A stretch of 39,294 nt of DNA from Acidobacteria bacterium 13_2_20CM_2_57_6 (GTDB taxonomy: Bacteria; Acidobacteriota; Terriglobia; Acidiferrales; UBA7541). The notes below the pieces were generated by a model, which did no database searches, was not told the origin of the DNA, and worked only from the letters and a program-made list of their open reading frames with translations. The stretch's first letter is position 1, and each line of letters begins with the position of its first letter. The stretch is from assembly GCA_001917435.1 (NCBI GenBank), contig MNEA01000168.1:1-39294 (forward strand), in the 5' to 3' direction. Below, one piece after another: positions 25,111 through 33,519 of the stretch. The position numbers and the translations under genes were made by a program.

Positions 25111-27072
25111 CTAACTTCCCTCCACGCGAGCAAGATTCGGCAGGTTGACGGCAGGGGCTTCTTCACTGGCAAGGGGAAGGCTGACTGTAAATATGGCGCC
25201 GCCGTCCGGGCGATTGCGGCAAGAAATACCGCCGCCGTGCTGGCGGACAATACCGTAACAAGTGCTCAGTCCAAGTCCGATCCCTTTACCTACCGCCTTA
25301 GTCGTGTAGAAAGGATCGAAGACGTGTTCCGGCTCCAGCAGCCCTGCTCCGCGGTCGGCGAATTCGACCTCGACCTGGCGGTTCACCACGCGCAGAGTGA
25401 TGAGAAGAGAGCCCGAGCCCTTTTCTTCCAAGGCATCGATGCCATTGCCGATAATCTGAAGAAAGACCTGAAGAATCCGGCTGGAATCAGCGGCCACACT
25501 GGGAATCGCGCCTTCTGATTTGATTTCCAGTTGCACGTTAGCGTTTTGTCCGACGCGGGTCAAGCCGACGGCGGCCGAGAGCAACTGGCGCAGGTCGACA
25601 CGGGCAATTTCGAGAGGGGATTCGCAGGCGAAACTAAGCATGTTATTAAGCAGCGCGTCCGTGCGGTTGGCCTGGGTCACTAACTTTTCCACCATGCCGC
25701 GCGTGGGGGAGCCGGCCGCAGCATCTCGTACTAAGGCTGCGGAAGAATTGAGGGTGGCACCCATGGCCTTCTTGACCACATTGGCGACGCGGGCGACAAC
25801 CTGACCGAGTGAAGCGAGCTTCTCGGTCTGAAGCATTCGCTCATGTGTGTTAGCGAGGCTAACGTAGGCAAGGTTAGCCTCACGCAGCGAGCGAATCAGG
25901 TCGGAGCTTAATAGATCCTGCTTGAGAGAAAGGAGAGCGGTCAAAATGAGCATGGCCAGGAGCGTGGCAATAACCCGGAAGTGACCAACCCGGTCAGAAA
26001 CACTGGAGGAGCCAAGCAGGGCAACTCCAATGAGCGGGATCGAGAGTGTAGCCACCATGGCGATGCGCGCTGGGAACAGTGTCAGGGCGCGGGAAGACCG
26101 GGAATGAACGCTCGTGGACGGAGAAGGAGCCAAACGCCTGGGGAGATTGCCGCCTAGAATCGCAAAGGAGGCAATTCCCGCAACGGAGGTCAAGAGCGGG
26201 AGATCGTAGAGACTTCCCGAATAGTACTTCCCTTCGTCGATGGCGACGTTGGCAATCATGGAGGACAGCGTGTAGAGAGCGAAGGAGGCCCAATAAAGGC
26301 GATAGAGGTTGCGCCACGCGCCCCGCGCGCGCAGGGCCACAACTCCCAACACGGCAACAAAAATGATGTGCCCAAGCGTATCGATCGTATTGAAGTGGAA
26401 GCTATAAATACCATCCTCAGGCACAACAAATCTGTAGGGAATGACCCACATGGCATAGCAATAAAACCAGTAGATCAAGAGAAACGACAGGTCAAGAAAG
26501 CCAAGGATGCGGAAACGACGCGTGAGTTCGGACTGCGGCTCAATGGCAAGCGCCGAAACCAGCGGCACGAGCTTCAGGAAGAGAAGCGTATCGCCAACCG
26601 GCGTCTGAGGAGCTGGAACGCGGAGAATGATTTCATACACCGTCCACTGGGCCACACCGGCGATCCAAAACGCGATGCCGGTGGCTGAAAACGACCAAAA
26701 AACACGGTCGGCACCGCGGCTCGCGATGGCGTTTCGAACCATGAAGGCAGCCGCGACCAAGAGAAAACTAAGTTCCGACAGGTCACCGAATGCGGAAAGA
26801 GCAAAACCCCGCTTGCCCCAATGTCCCACGCAAAAGGCGATCAACAGAACGATGGAAAATAGAATCAGCCAGAGGCGAGACCATTGCCAAAGCGCTTGGG
26901 GAGGCATGCCTCGGGCGTCGACGCACTGCTCGATTTTTTCCGGCGATGGCAAAGTCTTTCGATCTCGGCTCAAGAGTTCCATCGGAGCCCGGGTAGTAAC
27001 CCGGCGGCGCTCTCCTGGCACGCGTGAAGAGAATGAGGAAGAGAGGGCGCCGACAGTTGTGCCGGCGGGCAA
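25111..27072 (-). CDS. Membrane histidine-kinase subunit with intact ATPase domain but no phosphoacceptor His
   Basis: A 653-residue paralogue of the next gene. The membrane sensor (about residues 60-385) shares VPAPQTPVGD, RGAWRNLYRLY and GKYYSGSLYDLP with it. The dimerisation region EKLASLGQVVARVANVVKKA aligns with the standard H-box, but the His is Asn431 (AAT codon at 25780-25782) and the following EINNP is VVKKA. The ATPase domain is complete: N-box GNGIDAL (Asn543), G1 DRGAGL (573-578), F-box FDPFYTT (585-591), G2 GKGIGLGL (595-602). It should bind ATP but cannot phosphorylate itself at the usual place. The TTG start at 27072 lacks a good ribosome-binding site; an ATG at 26982 is an alternative. 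Neither start affects the domains described. Confidence 0.9.
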   Translation of the reverse strand: MPAGTTVGALSSSFSSRVPGERRRVTTRAPMELLSRDRKTLPSPEKIEQCVDARGMPPQALWQWSRLWLILFSIVLLIAFCVGHWGKRGFALSAFGDLSELSFLLVAAAFMVRNAIASRGADRVFWSFSATGIAFWIAGVAQWTVYEIILRVPAPQTPVGDTLLFLKLVPLVSALAIEPQSELTRRFRILGFLDLSFLLIYWFYCYAMWVIPYRFVVPEDGIYSFHFNTIDTLGHIIFVAVLGVVALRARGAWRNLYRLYWASFALYTLSSMIANVAIDEGKYYSGSLYDLPLLTSVAGIASFAILGGNLPRRLAPSPSTSVHSRSSRALTLFPARIAMVATLSIPLIGVALLGSSSVSDRVGHFRVIATLLAMLILTALLSLKQDLLSSDLIRSLREANLAYVSLANTHERMLQTEKLASLGQVVARVANVVKKAMGATLNSSAALVRDAAAGSPTRGMVEKLVTQANRTDALLNNMLSFACESPLEIARVDLRQLLSAAVGLTRVGQNANVQLEIKSEGAIPSVAADSSRILQVFLQIIGNGIDALEEKGSGSLLITLRVVNRQVEVEFADRGAGLLEPEHVFDPFYTTKAVGKGIGLGLSTCYGIVRQHGGGISCRNRPDGGAIFTVSLPLASEEAPAVNLPNLARVEGS

Positions 27073-27228
27073 CGCTTACTTCTATTATCGGAGGAAATCC
27101 GGGGAGGCAGCGCAAAATTATGGGATACGGATCACGATCAGTACTGAGACTTAAGGAGGCGGGAAATGGGCGCCGAACTCGCGCAGATTGGAAGAAAGCA
27201 GAGAAGAATTGGGGAAAGCGGCGCCTCG

Positions 27229-28644
27229 CTAGGCGCGGCGAAGGACGATCAGACTGATTTCGGGAGGGACGCCGAGGCGAACGGGGGCCCCGACGGTGCC
27301 TAAGCCTCGGTTCACGTAGAGATGCGCCACCGGAGACGACGTCGAGGCCAAGAGCAAGGGGCTAAAGGGTCGAGTGGCGAAAGCATTCGAGGCCGCGCGA
27401 TCGGTGGGGGCAGGCGCAAAAAGCGGACGCTGGTAAAGGCCCGCGATGTAGTCGGTAATGAAGCGCGCGGGACTGAGGCGGTGGTCAAGGATTTCCACTT
27501 GAATCTGGCCACCGTGAGTATGTCCGGCCAGAGAAAGCTCGATGCCGAGTTCGGCGGCGCGATGGAAAGAGTTTGGATTGTGCGAGAGGAGAATATTGGG
27601 CACGTCGCGGCGGACCAGCGGCTCGACATTCGAAAGGGTCTGCTGCTTCTGGCCATTGCGCATCCGTTCGCGCTGGTAGTCGACGCCGATAAGATTGAAC
27701 TGCGCACCTTTGAAAGTGATTAGGGCGTTTTCGTGGCGCAGCAATTTCATGCCGGCCTGCGCATAGAGATAAGCAGCTTCTTCTTCGACGCGCGCGTAGA
27801 TTTCATGGTTGCCGTTGCAGCCCCACGTGCCGAGGGGAGCGTACAGGTGGCGAACTTCATCGACGCAATCGGCGATCGAATCGCCGCTTCCAGTGATGAG
27901 ATCGCCAGTAACGACAGCGAGGTCGGCGCCAAGATCGTTGGCCATATCTACGGCGCGACGCACCTGTGCGCGCGACATGTAACTGCTGAGGTGAATATCG
28001 CTGATTTGCACGATTTGCATTCCGTCGAGAGCGGGCGGCAAATTGGGCAAGGGAATCTCGACGCGACGAACCTGATAATTCAGGCGCTCCGCAGCGAAAC
28101 CATACATGGCACCCAGGAAGGGGGCGGCGCCGGCAGCAGCCGTGGCCGCGCGGAAAAAGTAGCGGCGCCCGGGATCGGCAACGGTCTCAACAGCTGCTGG
28201 CGAGGATTGCGCGGCAGGCCCAGTGCCGAGTTTTTTCGCCGTTGCGGTGTGCAGCCATCGCCAGAGGCGATCCAGTCCGTGAACCGCCTTGACCGCGATA
28301 TAAGCGAAGAGCGCACTGAAAAACCAGAGGCCGGCGAAAACGGCAACCATAGAGCTATGGCGGGTAAATGTCGCGCGTCCGAACACCAAGCCTTGCGCTG
28401 TGGTAATGATTACCAGCAGAAGCAGACCAACGTAGGTCAGACGGGGCACGACGCGCAGCGGCAGCCGGCCCCAATGCGATGTGACGCGCCAAAGGGCTCG
28501 ATACCAGAAGCGCTGCGAGAGATACAGCAGCGTCAGGACGCTTAAAGCAATGGCAATGCGCAGCAGCAGAAAGCCCCAGTTCACAGGAATGGCGCCCCCA
28601 GCGTAAAACACAAGTTTACCATGCGGGGGGTGGGAATTTTGCAT
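27229..28644 (-). CDS. Membrane-anchored metallophosphoesterase (YkuE/YaeI-like)
   Basis: A calcineurin-like phosphoesterase of about 471 residues. The dinuclear metal site is complete: QISDIHLSSY (Asp, His), VTGDLITGSGD (Asp), GCNGNHEIYA (Asn, His), LLSHNPNSF (His), LAGHTHGGQIQ (His, His). The N-terminal part has about four hydrophobic helices. Between them and the enzyme lies GRRYFFRAATAAAGAAPFLG, a twin-arginine-like motif with a hydrophobic stretch, as found in YkuE-type exported phosphoesterases. The enzyme is probably outside the cytoplasmic membrane; the substrate, perhaps a lipid such as UDP-diacylglucosamine or another phosphodiester, is unknown. The start is uncertain: ATG at 28644 has no clear Shine-Dalgarno sequence, and a GTG at 28584 preceded by GGGGGC is an alternative. 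Confidence 0.9.
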   Translation of the reverse strand: MQNSHPPHGKLVFYAGGAIPVNWGFLLLRIAIALSVLTLLYLSQRFWYRALWRVTSHWGRLPLRVVPRLTYVGLLLLVIITTAQGLVFGRATFTRHSSMVAVFAGLWFFSALFAYIAVKAVHGLDRLWRWLHTATAKKLGTGPAAQSSPAAVETVADPGRRYFFRAATAAAGAAPFLGAMYGFAAERLNYQVRRVEIPLPNLPPALDGMQIVQISDIHLSSYMSRAQVRRAVDMANDLGADLAVVTGDLITGSGDSIADCVDEVRHLYAPLGTWGCNGNHEIYARVEEEAAYLYAQAGMKLLRHENALITFKGAQFNLIGVDYQRERMRNGQKQQTLSNVEPLVRRDVPNILLSHNPNSFHRAAELGIELSLAGHTHGGQIQVEILDHRLSPARFITDYIAGLYQRPLFAPAPTDRAASNAFATRPFSPLLLASTSSPVAHLYVNRGLGTVGAPVRLGVPPEISLIVLRRA

Positions 28645-28793
28645 GACGAAGACGACTTTACTGCGTAAGATGAACCCCCGCGGAAGGCCAGGTACCGGAA
28701 ACCAGTCAACGCTGATGGAGGGAAACGCCTGGCACAACGGTGCGTCTGAAGGAGTGAACGTCCGGCTTCCGGGCGTAACGGAGGGAAGGAAAA

Positions 28794-29369
28794 ATGAAGA
28801 AGCTCAAGTTGGTGGCTGGTCTGGCTTTGGCCACGGGGTTAGCGGTACTGCCGACGCTGGCGCAGGATGCGGCAAAGAAGGAACCGCCGAAACCGGCGCC
28901 GAGTCCTTCGCAGGCGGTGCTGGAGCAGTGGAACGAAATCGGGCGGAAATTGATCATCATCGCGGAAGATTTACCGGAGGACAAATACGACTATAAACCG
29001 AATCCGGATTCACGGACTTTCCGAGCAGTGCTATTGCACGTCTCGGCGTCCATGTATTACTTCACGGATTTCGCGTTGGGGCAAAAGCCACGCTATCCCG
29101 ATGATCCCAAGCCCGCGGACCTGAAAATCAACAGCAAGGCGGACCTGGTGGCGTTCGTGAAGAAGTGCGTGCAGGATGGCGCGGACGCCATCAAGACGAA
29201 AGGCGACAAGGGATTGAATGAGGCGGTGAATGACGGTGGGCCCCACTTGGACCGGCTATATGATCTGGCCTATGGGTTGATCGAACACTCCGGAGAACAC
29301 TACGGGAACTTGGTGGTGTACTACCGGGCCAACGGGATGGTGCCGCCGGAATCGAGACCGAAGAAGTAA
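28794..29369 (+). CDS. Exported DinB-family protein
   Basis: A 191-residue protein with a cleavable signal peptide (KKLKLVAGLALATGLAVLPT, then ALA-type site near 23) followed by a DinB-like four-helix bundle. The DinB metal-site pattern can be traced in LLHVSASMYYF and LIEHSGEHYGNLVVYYRANG, and the family C-terminus MVPPESR is present. DinB proteins are related to bacillithiol- and mycothiol-dependent transferases, but exported members have no known reaction. An excellent Shine-Dalgarno sequence (GGAGGGAAGG) precedes the ATG. It diverges from the phosphoesterase gene and ends before a strong terminator at 29428. Confidence 0.9.
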   Translation: MKKLKLVAGLALATGLAVLPTLAQDAAKKEPPKPAPSPSQAVLEQWNEIGRKLIIIAEDLPEDKYDYKPNPDSRTFRAVLLHVSASMYYFTDFALGQKPRYPDDPKPADLKINSKADLVAFVKKCVQDGADAIKTKGDKGLNEAVNDGGPHLDRLYDLAYGLIEHSGEHYGNLVVYYRANGMVPPESRPKK

Positions 29370-29427
29370 TGAGGTTTAAGCAAGCAAGAAGAGGACGTAA
29401 AGGAATAAAGCGCTGGTGATGAATAGG

Positions 29428-29459
29428 GAGCGCGGTGCGTGAGCATCGCGCTCGTTTTA
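29428..29459 (+). terminator. Rho-independent terminator of the DinB gene
   Basis: An 11-base stem GAGCGCGGTGC (29428-29438) / GCATCGCGCTC (29443-29453), with one G-T pair, a GTGA loop, and a T-rich tail GTTTTA. It lies 58 bases after the dinB-like stop and faces the convergent thioredoxin-domain gene. Confidence 0.85.
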
Positions 29460-29554
29460 TTGGAGAGAGAAATTAGAGCTTCCCTTTTGGATCGTTTGGT
29501 TGACGGAAGGGGCGCAGCGCGCTGCGCGCCCTACAAGATCAGCGGTCGAATCGG

Positions 29555-31672
29555 TCAGGAAGTGGCCGCGCCGGCGACACCGTTTTCGAGGAGGGAGACG
29601 AGTTGTGCGGGATCGCTAGTTGGAGGCCAGCACGTTTGACCGGAGCAGACTACGGCGAGGGCCTTCTTGGCTGGGAGATGCGGCAGAGTTTCCTTGAGAG
29701 CACCAGCGAGATGGAGTTGCGGCGTTTCGGGAGTGACGCGGAGGAAGGATTTACCGAAGCGGTAGACGCGGTGGGCGGCGGTTTCGAGGGCTTGCGCGGC
29801 GGGATCGTTTACAGGGCCGGTGATGACGACTTGCAGCGGATGATGGGCGAAGAGTGTGGCGGCCAGGCCGTAAGTGGCGGCGAAGAGGCCGTATTGCGAG
29901 GCGATGCCGGCGAAGGCTTCGAGAGTTTTTTGCGCGAAAGCGCGGTAGCGATCGTCGCCCGTGAAGGCATGCATTCGAACGAGGGCGATAGCGGCCACGG
30001 AATTTGCGCCGGGCGTGGGCGAATCCTGGAAGGGCTTGCGGCGAACGTCGAGGCCGCCCAGGGGTGCGGCGTCGGAAGGGCGATCGAAAAAGCCTCCGCC
30101 TTCGGGATCGCCATAGCGGGCGATGGCGAGGTCCATAGTTTTCTGGGCCACGGAGAAATAGCGGGGGGCGAGTGTGGCTTCGTAAGCGTCGAGGAGTGCA
30201 AGGACGCTAAAGACTTGATCGTCAAGCGAGCCTTCGAGCGCGGGGCCGCCGATGCGGTGGCCGAAGCCGAGGGAGTCACTCCAGGCCTCTTTCAGCATGC
30301 GGTCGAGAGTTTTCAGGGCGAAGGCGCGGCAACTTCGATCGAGCGAGCCACCTAGAACATGTGCTGCATCGAGATACGCCGAGACGAACATCGCGTTCCA
30401 GGAGACGTACATGGTCTTGTCAATGAAGGGCGTGGGCCGCGGAAGGCGCGCGGCGAGCAGCTTCCCTTTTGATTTGGCGACGGTCAGGCGGACGGTGGTT
30501 TCATCGAGACCGAGCTGCTTCGCGATATCTGTGGCGTCTCGGGCGATCCACAAGACATTTTTTGCGGGGTTGTGGTGCATTTCGCCATGAGCTTCGACGT
30601 CGTAATACAGCTCCATGACGCGCGCTTCGTCGGGAAGCAGGGCCGCGCGGAGCTCGTCGAGGCTCCAAGTGAAATAGTCGCCGTCATCGTCTAAGGAGTA
30701 GTCCGCATCCTGACTGGCGTAAAAACCCCCTTTTATTTGGTCGGACAAGACTTCGTTGACCCAGCCGATGATGCCTTCCGCAGTCTCGCGCAAAAACGCG
30801 TTCTCGGTGAGCTGATACCCATGGAGATAGTTTTTCAATAGCTCGGAATTGTCGTAGGACATTTTTTCAAAGTGGGGGACGAGCCAGCGCTCGTCGACGG
30901 AATAGCGATGGAAGCCGCCGGCAAGCTGGTCATAGACGCCGCCACTGGTCATTTTTTCGAGGGTCGTTTCGGCCATGGCGAGAAGATGTTTTTCTTTCGT
31001 TTGCTGATAGCGCTCAAGGATCAGGTCGATAGCCGAAGAGTGCGGGAACTTCGGGGCGCGGCCGAAGCCGCCGTTCTTAATGTCGAAAAGTTGTGTGATG
31101 GATTTGATCTGCGCGTCGACGACGCCGGGGTCGAAATCAGCTCGGGCGCCGGTGAAGACTTCCGCTTGCGAAACTGCGTCGGCGAGAGAGTTGGCGGCGC
31201 GCTCAAGTTCGGCGCGTTTGTTACGGTAGGAATCGGCGACGGCGAGAAGGATGCGGCGAAATCCCGGCCGGCCCATCTGGTCTTCAGGCGGAAAATAGTT
31301 ACCGCCGAAAAAAGGCTTTCCATCGGAAAGCAGGAAGCCGGTGAGTGGCCAGCCGCCCTGGCCGGAAATGGCGCTGACAGCGGATTGATAGCGGGAGTCA
31401 ACGTCGGGGCGTTCGTCCCGGTCGACTTTCACAGCGACGAAATGTTCGTTGATGATCTTCGCGATTTCGGGGTTCTCGTAGGATTCGCGGTCGATGACGT
31501 GGCACCAGTGGCACCATACTGCGCCGATGTCGAGGAGGATGGGTTTGTCCTCGGATTGGGCGCGGGCGAAAGCGGCATCGCCCCATTCGTGCCAGTCGAT
31601 GGGCTGGTGCGCGGCAGAGCGCAGATAGGGGCTGGCGGAATCTTTCAGGCGGTTTTCAGGATGACTGCTCAA
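29555..31672 (-). CDS. Thioredoxin-domain protein YyaL/SPATA20-like (DUF255)
   Basis: A 705-residue protein with an N-terminal thioredoxin-like domain followed by an (alpha/alpha)6 barrel of the N-acylglucosamine 2-epimerase/cellobiose epimerase class. The signature WCHWCHVID (residues 53-61, Cys54 and Cys57) and the opening NRLKDSASPYLRSAAHQPID are diagnostic. GGVYDQLAGGFHRYSVDERW, PHFEKMSYDN and GFYASQDADYS are conserved barrel segments. The family is widespread, and its reaction is not established. It starts 14 bases after the DUF2203 gene and is the last gene of the moaA-nadA-DUF2203 stretch. The C-terminal CSGQTCWPP is also a family feature. Confidence 0.95.
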   Translation of the reverse strand: MSSHPENRLKDSASPYLRSAAHQPIDWHEWGDAAFARAQSEDKPILLDIGAVWCHWCHVIDRESYENPEIAKIINEHFVAVKVDRDERPDVDSRYQSAVSAISGQGGWPLTGFLLSDGKPFFGGNYFPPEDQMGRPGFRRILLAVADSYRNKRAELERAANSLADAVSQAEVFTGARADFDPGVVDAQIKSITQLFDIKNGGFGRAPKFPHSSAIDLILERYQQTKEKHLLAMAETTLEKMTSGGVYDQLAGGFHRYSVDERWLVPHFEKMSYDNSELLKNYLHGYQLTENAFLRETAEGIIGWVNEVLSDQIKGGFYASQDADYSLDDDGDYFTWSLDELRAALLPDEARVMELYYDVEAHGEMHHNPAKNVLWIARDATDIAKQLGLDETTVRLTVAKSKGKLLAARLPRPTPFIDKTMYVSWNAMFVSAYLDAAHVLGGSLDRSCRAFALKTLDRMLKEAWSDSLGFGHRIGGPALEGSLDDQVFSVLALLDAYEATLAPRYFSVAQKTMDLAIARYGDPEGGGFFDRPSDAAPLGGLDVRRKPFQDSPTPGANSVAAIALVRMHAFTGDDRYRAFAQKTLEAFAGIASQYGLFAATYGLAATLFAHHPLQVVITGPVNDPAAQALETAAHRVYRFGKSFLRVTPETPQLHLAGALKETLPHLPAKKALAVVCSGQTCWPPTSDPAQLVSLLENGVAGAATS

Positions 31673-31686
31673 GCGGTCCTTAAAGA

Positions 31687-32169
31687 CTACTGAATGGTGT
31701 CGCCGGGGCCGAGGTCGCGCGGATCAAGCGGTTTGCGGTTCGCGAATCCTTCGTCCTGGCGATGGTAAAAGCGGATGCGGTCTTCCCCGAGCTTCCAACA
31801 GAGATACACCTCCTGATGATTGATGACGGCGGGAAAATCAAGGAGGCCGACGTCGAGATCCTTGACGAGACACCCAGTCTCGAGAATGCGATTGAGCGCG
31901 GTCTTGAGCGTTTCGGCAAGCTGCTGGTGCTCCATGCGGACGGCCGCCAATTTTTCGTAGGGCACGATTACGCCGCCCATCATCATGATGCGCGCGGATA
32001 CGGCCGCCAGTTCGTTTTCCAGGCCGGAGAGTTTTTTACGAGAATCCATGGCTTCGACGAGAAAAGGCTCAAGTTCCTGGCGCGCGCGCTCCGCCTCGGT
32101 CAGCGTGAAAAGACGCTGCGGCGGTTCCGGAGTTTCGTCCCGCTCCTGATCGTCATCTTCATCTGCCAT
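31687..32169 (-). CDS. DUF2203 family protein
   Basis: A 160-residue protein from the ATG at 32169 (MADEDDDQERDE). It matches the DUF2203 pattern: RLFTLTEAERARQELEPFL at the start, a coiled helical middle (about 45-115), and the diagnostic end GCLVKDLDVGLLDFPA, VYLCWKLGEDRIRFYH, DEGFANRKPLD. Function unknown; such proteins are cytoplasmic and mostly helical. An open extension to 32250 exists, but the residues before MADEDDD do not look like protein. It overlaps nothing and precedes the YyaL-like gene by 14 bases, so the two are probably co-expressed. Confidence 0.88.
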   Translation of the reverse strand: MADEDDDQERDETPEPPQRLFTLTEAERARQELEPFLVEAMDSRKKLSGLENELAAVSARIMMMGGVIVPYEKLAAVRMEHQQLAETLKTALNRILETGCLVKDLDVGLLDFPAVINHQEVYLCWKLGEDRIRFYHRQDEGFANRKPLDPRDLGPGDTIQ

Positions 32170-32257
32170 CGTTTTTCCGTTTCCGGGGACCAAGGGCCAC
32201 AAAGCGGACAGACTATTCATCGCGCAGTGCAAAGTAAAACGTCCATGCACTTCGATG

Positions 32258-33427
32258 CTAACCGAAACTCAGCATGCGGTCGAGAGCAACCCGCGCGTGG
32301 TGCCGAGTGCGTTCGTCAACGGAAATGCGGTTAACGACGTTACCTTCGCCCAGGTTTTCGAGCACCCAGAGGAGATGCTGGGGGGTGATGCGAAACATGG
32401 TCGTGCAGACGCAAACGCTGGGATCGAGCGAGATGACCTTGTGGTTCTTCAATTCTCTGCCGAGGCGGTTGACCAGGTGAATTTCGGTGCCGACGGCCCA
32501 CTCCGTGCCTGCCGGAGAAGCCTGGATGGCTTTGATGATGCCTTCGGTCGAACCTATCTGGTCGGCGGCCTGGGCAACCTCGAAGCGGCATTCGGGGTGA
32601 ACGATGACGCGAATACCGGGGTGCTGGCGGCGGACGCGATCTACCTGTTGCGAGGTGAATCGCTGGTGCACGGAACAGTAGCCCTTCCAGAGGATGACGC
32701 GCGCGTTGCGAATCGCTTCCGGAGTGTTTCCGCCAAAATCCTGGTAGGGATCCCAAACGATCATTTGATCAAGAGGGATGCCCATCGGATAGCCAGTGTT
32801 GCGGCCGAGGTGCTCGTCGGGAAGGAAGAGAACTTTTTCGCCGCCTTCGAAGGCCCAATTCATGACCGCGGCGGCGTTGGAACTGGTGCAAATCGAGCCG
32901 CCATGCTCGCCGGTGAAAGCTTTGATGGCCGCGGTCGAGTTCATGTAGGTGACGGGAACAATTTTGCGCGCCTCGACGAGAGAAGAAAGCTCCCTCCAGC
33001 AGGCTTCTACCTGGCCAATGTCGGCCATATCGGCCATTGAGCATCCGGCATTGAAGTCGGGAAGAATGACGGTTTGGTGCTGGCGACGGAGGATATCGGC
33101 GCTCTCGGCCATAAAGTGCACGCCACAGAAGACGATGTAGCGGCCTTCGGCCTGCGAAGCCTGGAAGGAGAGCTTGAGGGAATCACCGCGGAAATCGGCG
33201 AATTTGACGACTTCGTCGCGCTGGTAATGATGGCCCAGAATCACAACGTCCCGTCCCAGGCGAGCCTTCGCCGCAGCAATGCGGTCATCCAAGGTAGTAT
33301 CCGGCATGAGTAGGTACGAATCGAAGTCGCAGCCTACACCCGCTTCAATTTCGGGCGCGTGGACCGTGGGGGGCTGGTGTGCGCCGATGAGGGTGCTGCT
33401 GCCCGAAATAGATACTAGGTTGCCCAT
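32258..33427 (-). CDS. nadA: Quinolinate synthase
   Basis: A 389-residue [4Fe-4S] enzyme that condenses iminoaspartate with dihydroxyacetone phosphate to quinolinate, the first ring-forming step of NAD synthesis. VVILGHHYQRDEVVKFADFR is the conserved opening. Cys129 (AGCSMADMA), Cys250 (GYCSVHQRF) and Cys341 (SVCVCTT) correspond, as I recall, to the three cluster ligands in the B. subtilis enzyme; Cys280 (HPECRFEV) and Cys339 are also conserved. The YMNSTAAIKA and GGSICTSSNA substrate-binding loops are intact. nadB and nadC are not in the window. It lies 92 bases downstream of moaA on the same strand. Confidence 0.97.
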   Translation of the reverse strand: MGNLVSISGSSTLIGAHQPPTVHAPEIEAGVGCDFDSYLLMPDTTLDDRIAAAKARLGRDVVILGHHYQRDEVVKFADFRGDSLKLSFQASQAEGRYIVFCGVHFMAESADILRRQHQTVILPDFNAGCSMADMADIGQVEACWRELSSLVEARKIVPVTYMNSTAAIKAFTGEHGGSICTSSNAAAVMNWAFEGGEKVLFLPDEHLGRNTGYPMGIPLDQMIVWDPYQDFGGNTPEAIRNARVILWKGYCSVHQRFTSQQVDRVRRQHPGIRVIVHPECRFEVAQAADQIGSTEGIIKAIQASPAGTEWAVGTEIHLVNRLGRELKNHKVISLDPSVCVCTTMFRITPQHLLWVLENLGEGNVVNRISVDERTRHHARVALDRMLSFG

Positions 33428-33519
33428 GGAGTGTGTTTCGTCTGCTTAGAGGTTGATGCTAAGCGGTCTCTGATCCCTGCCTGGCAGCTTCATTTTCTCA
33501 TATTTCAGCTACTTTGCCA

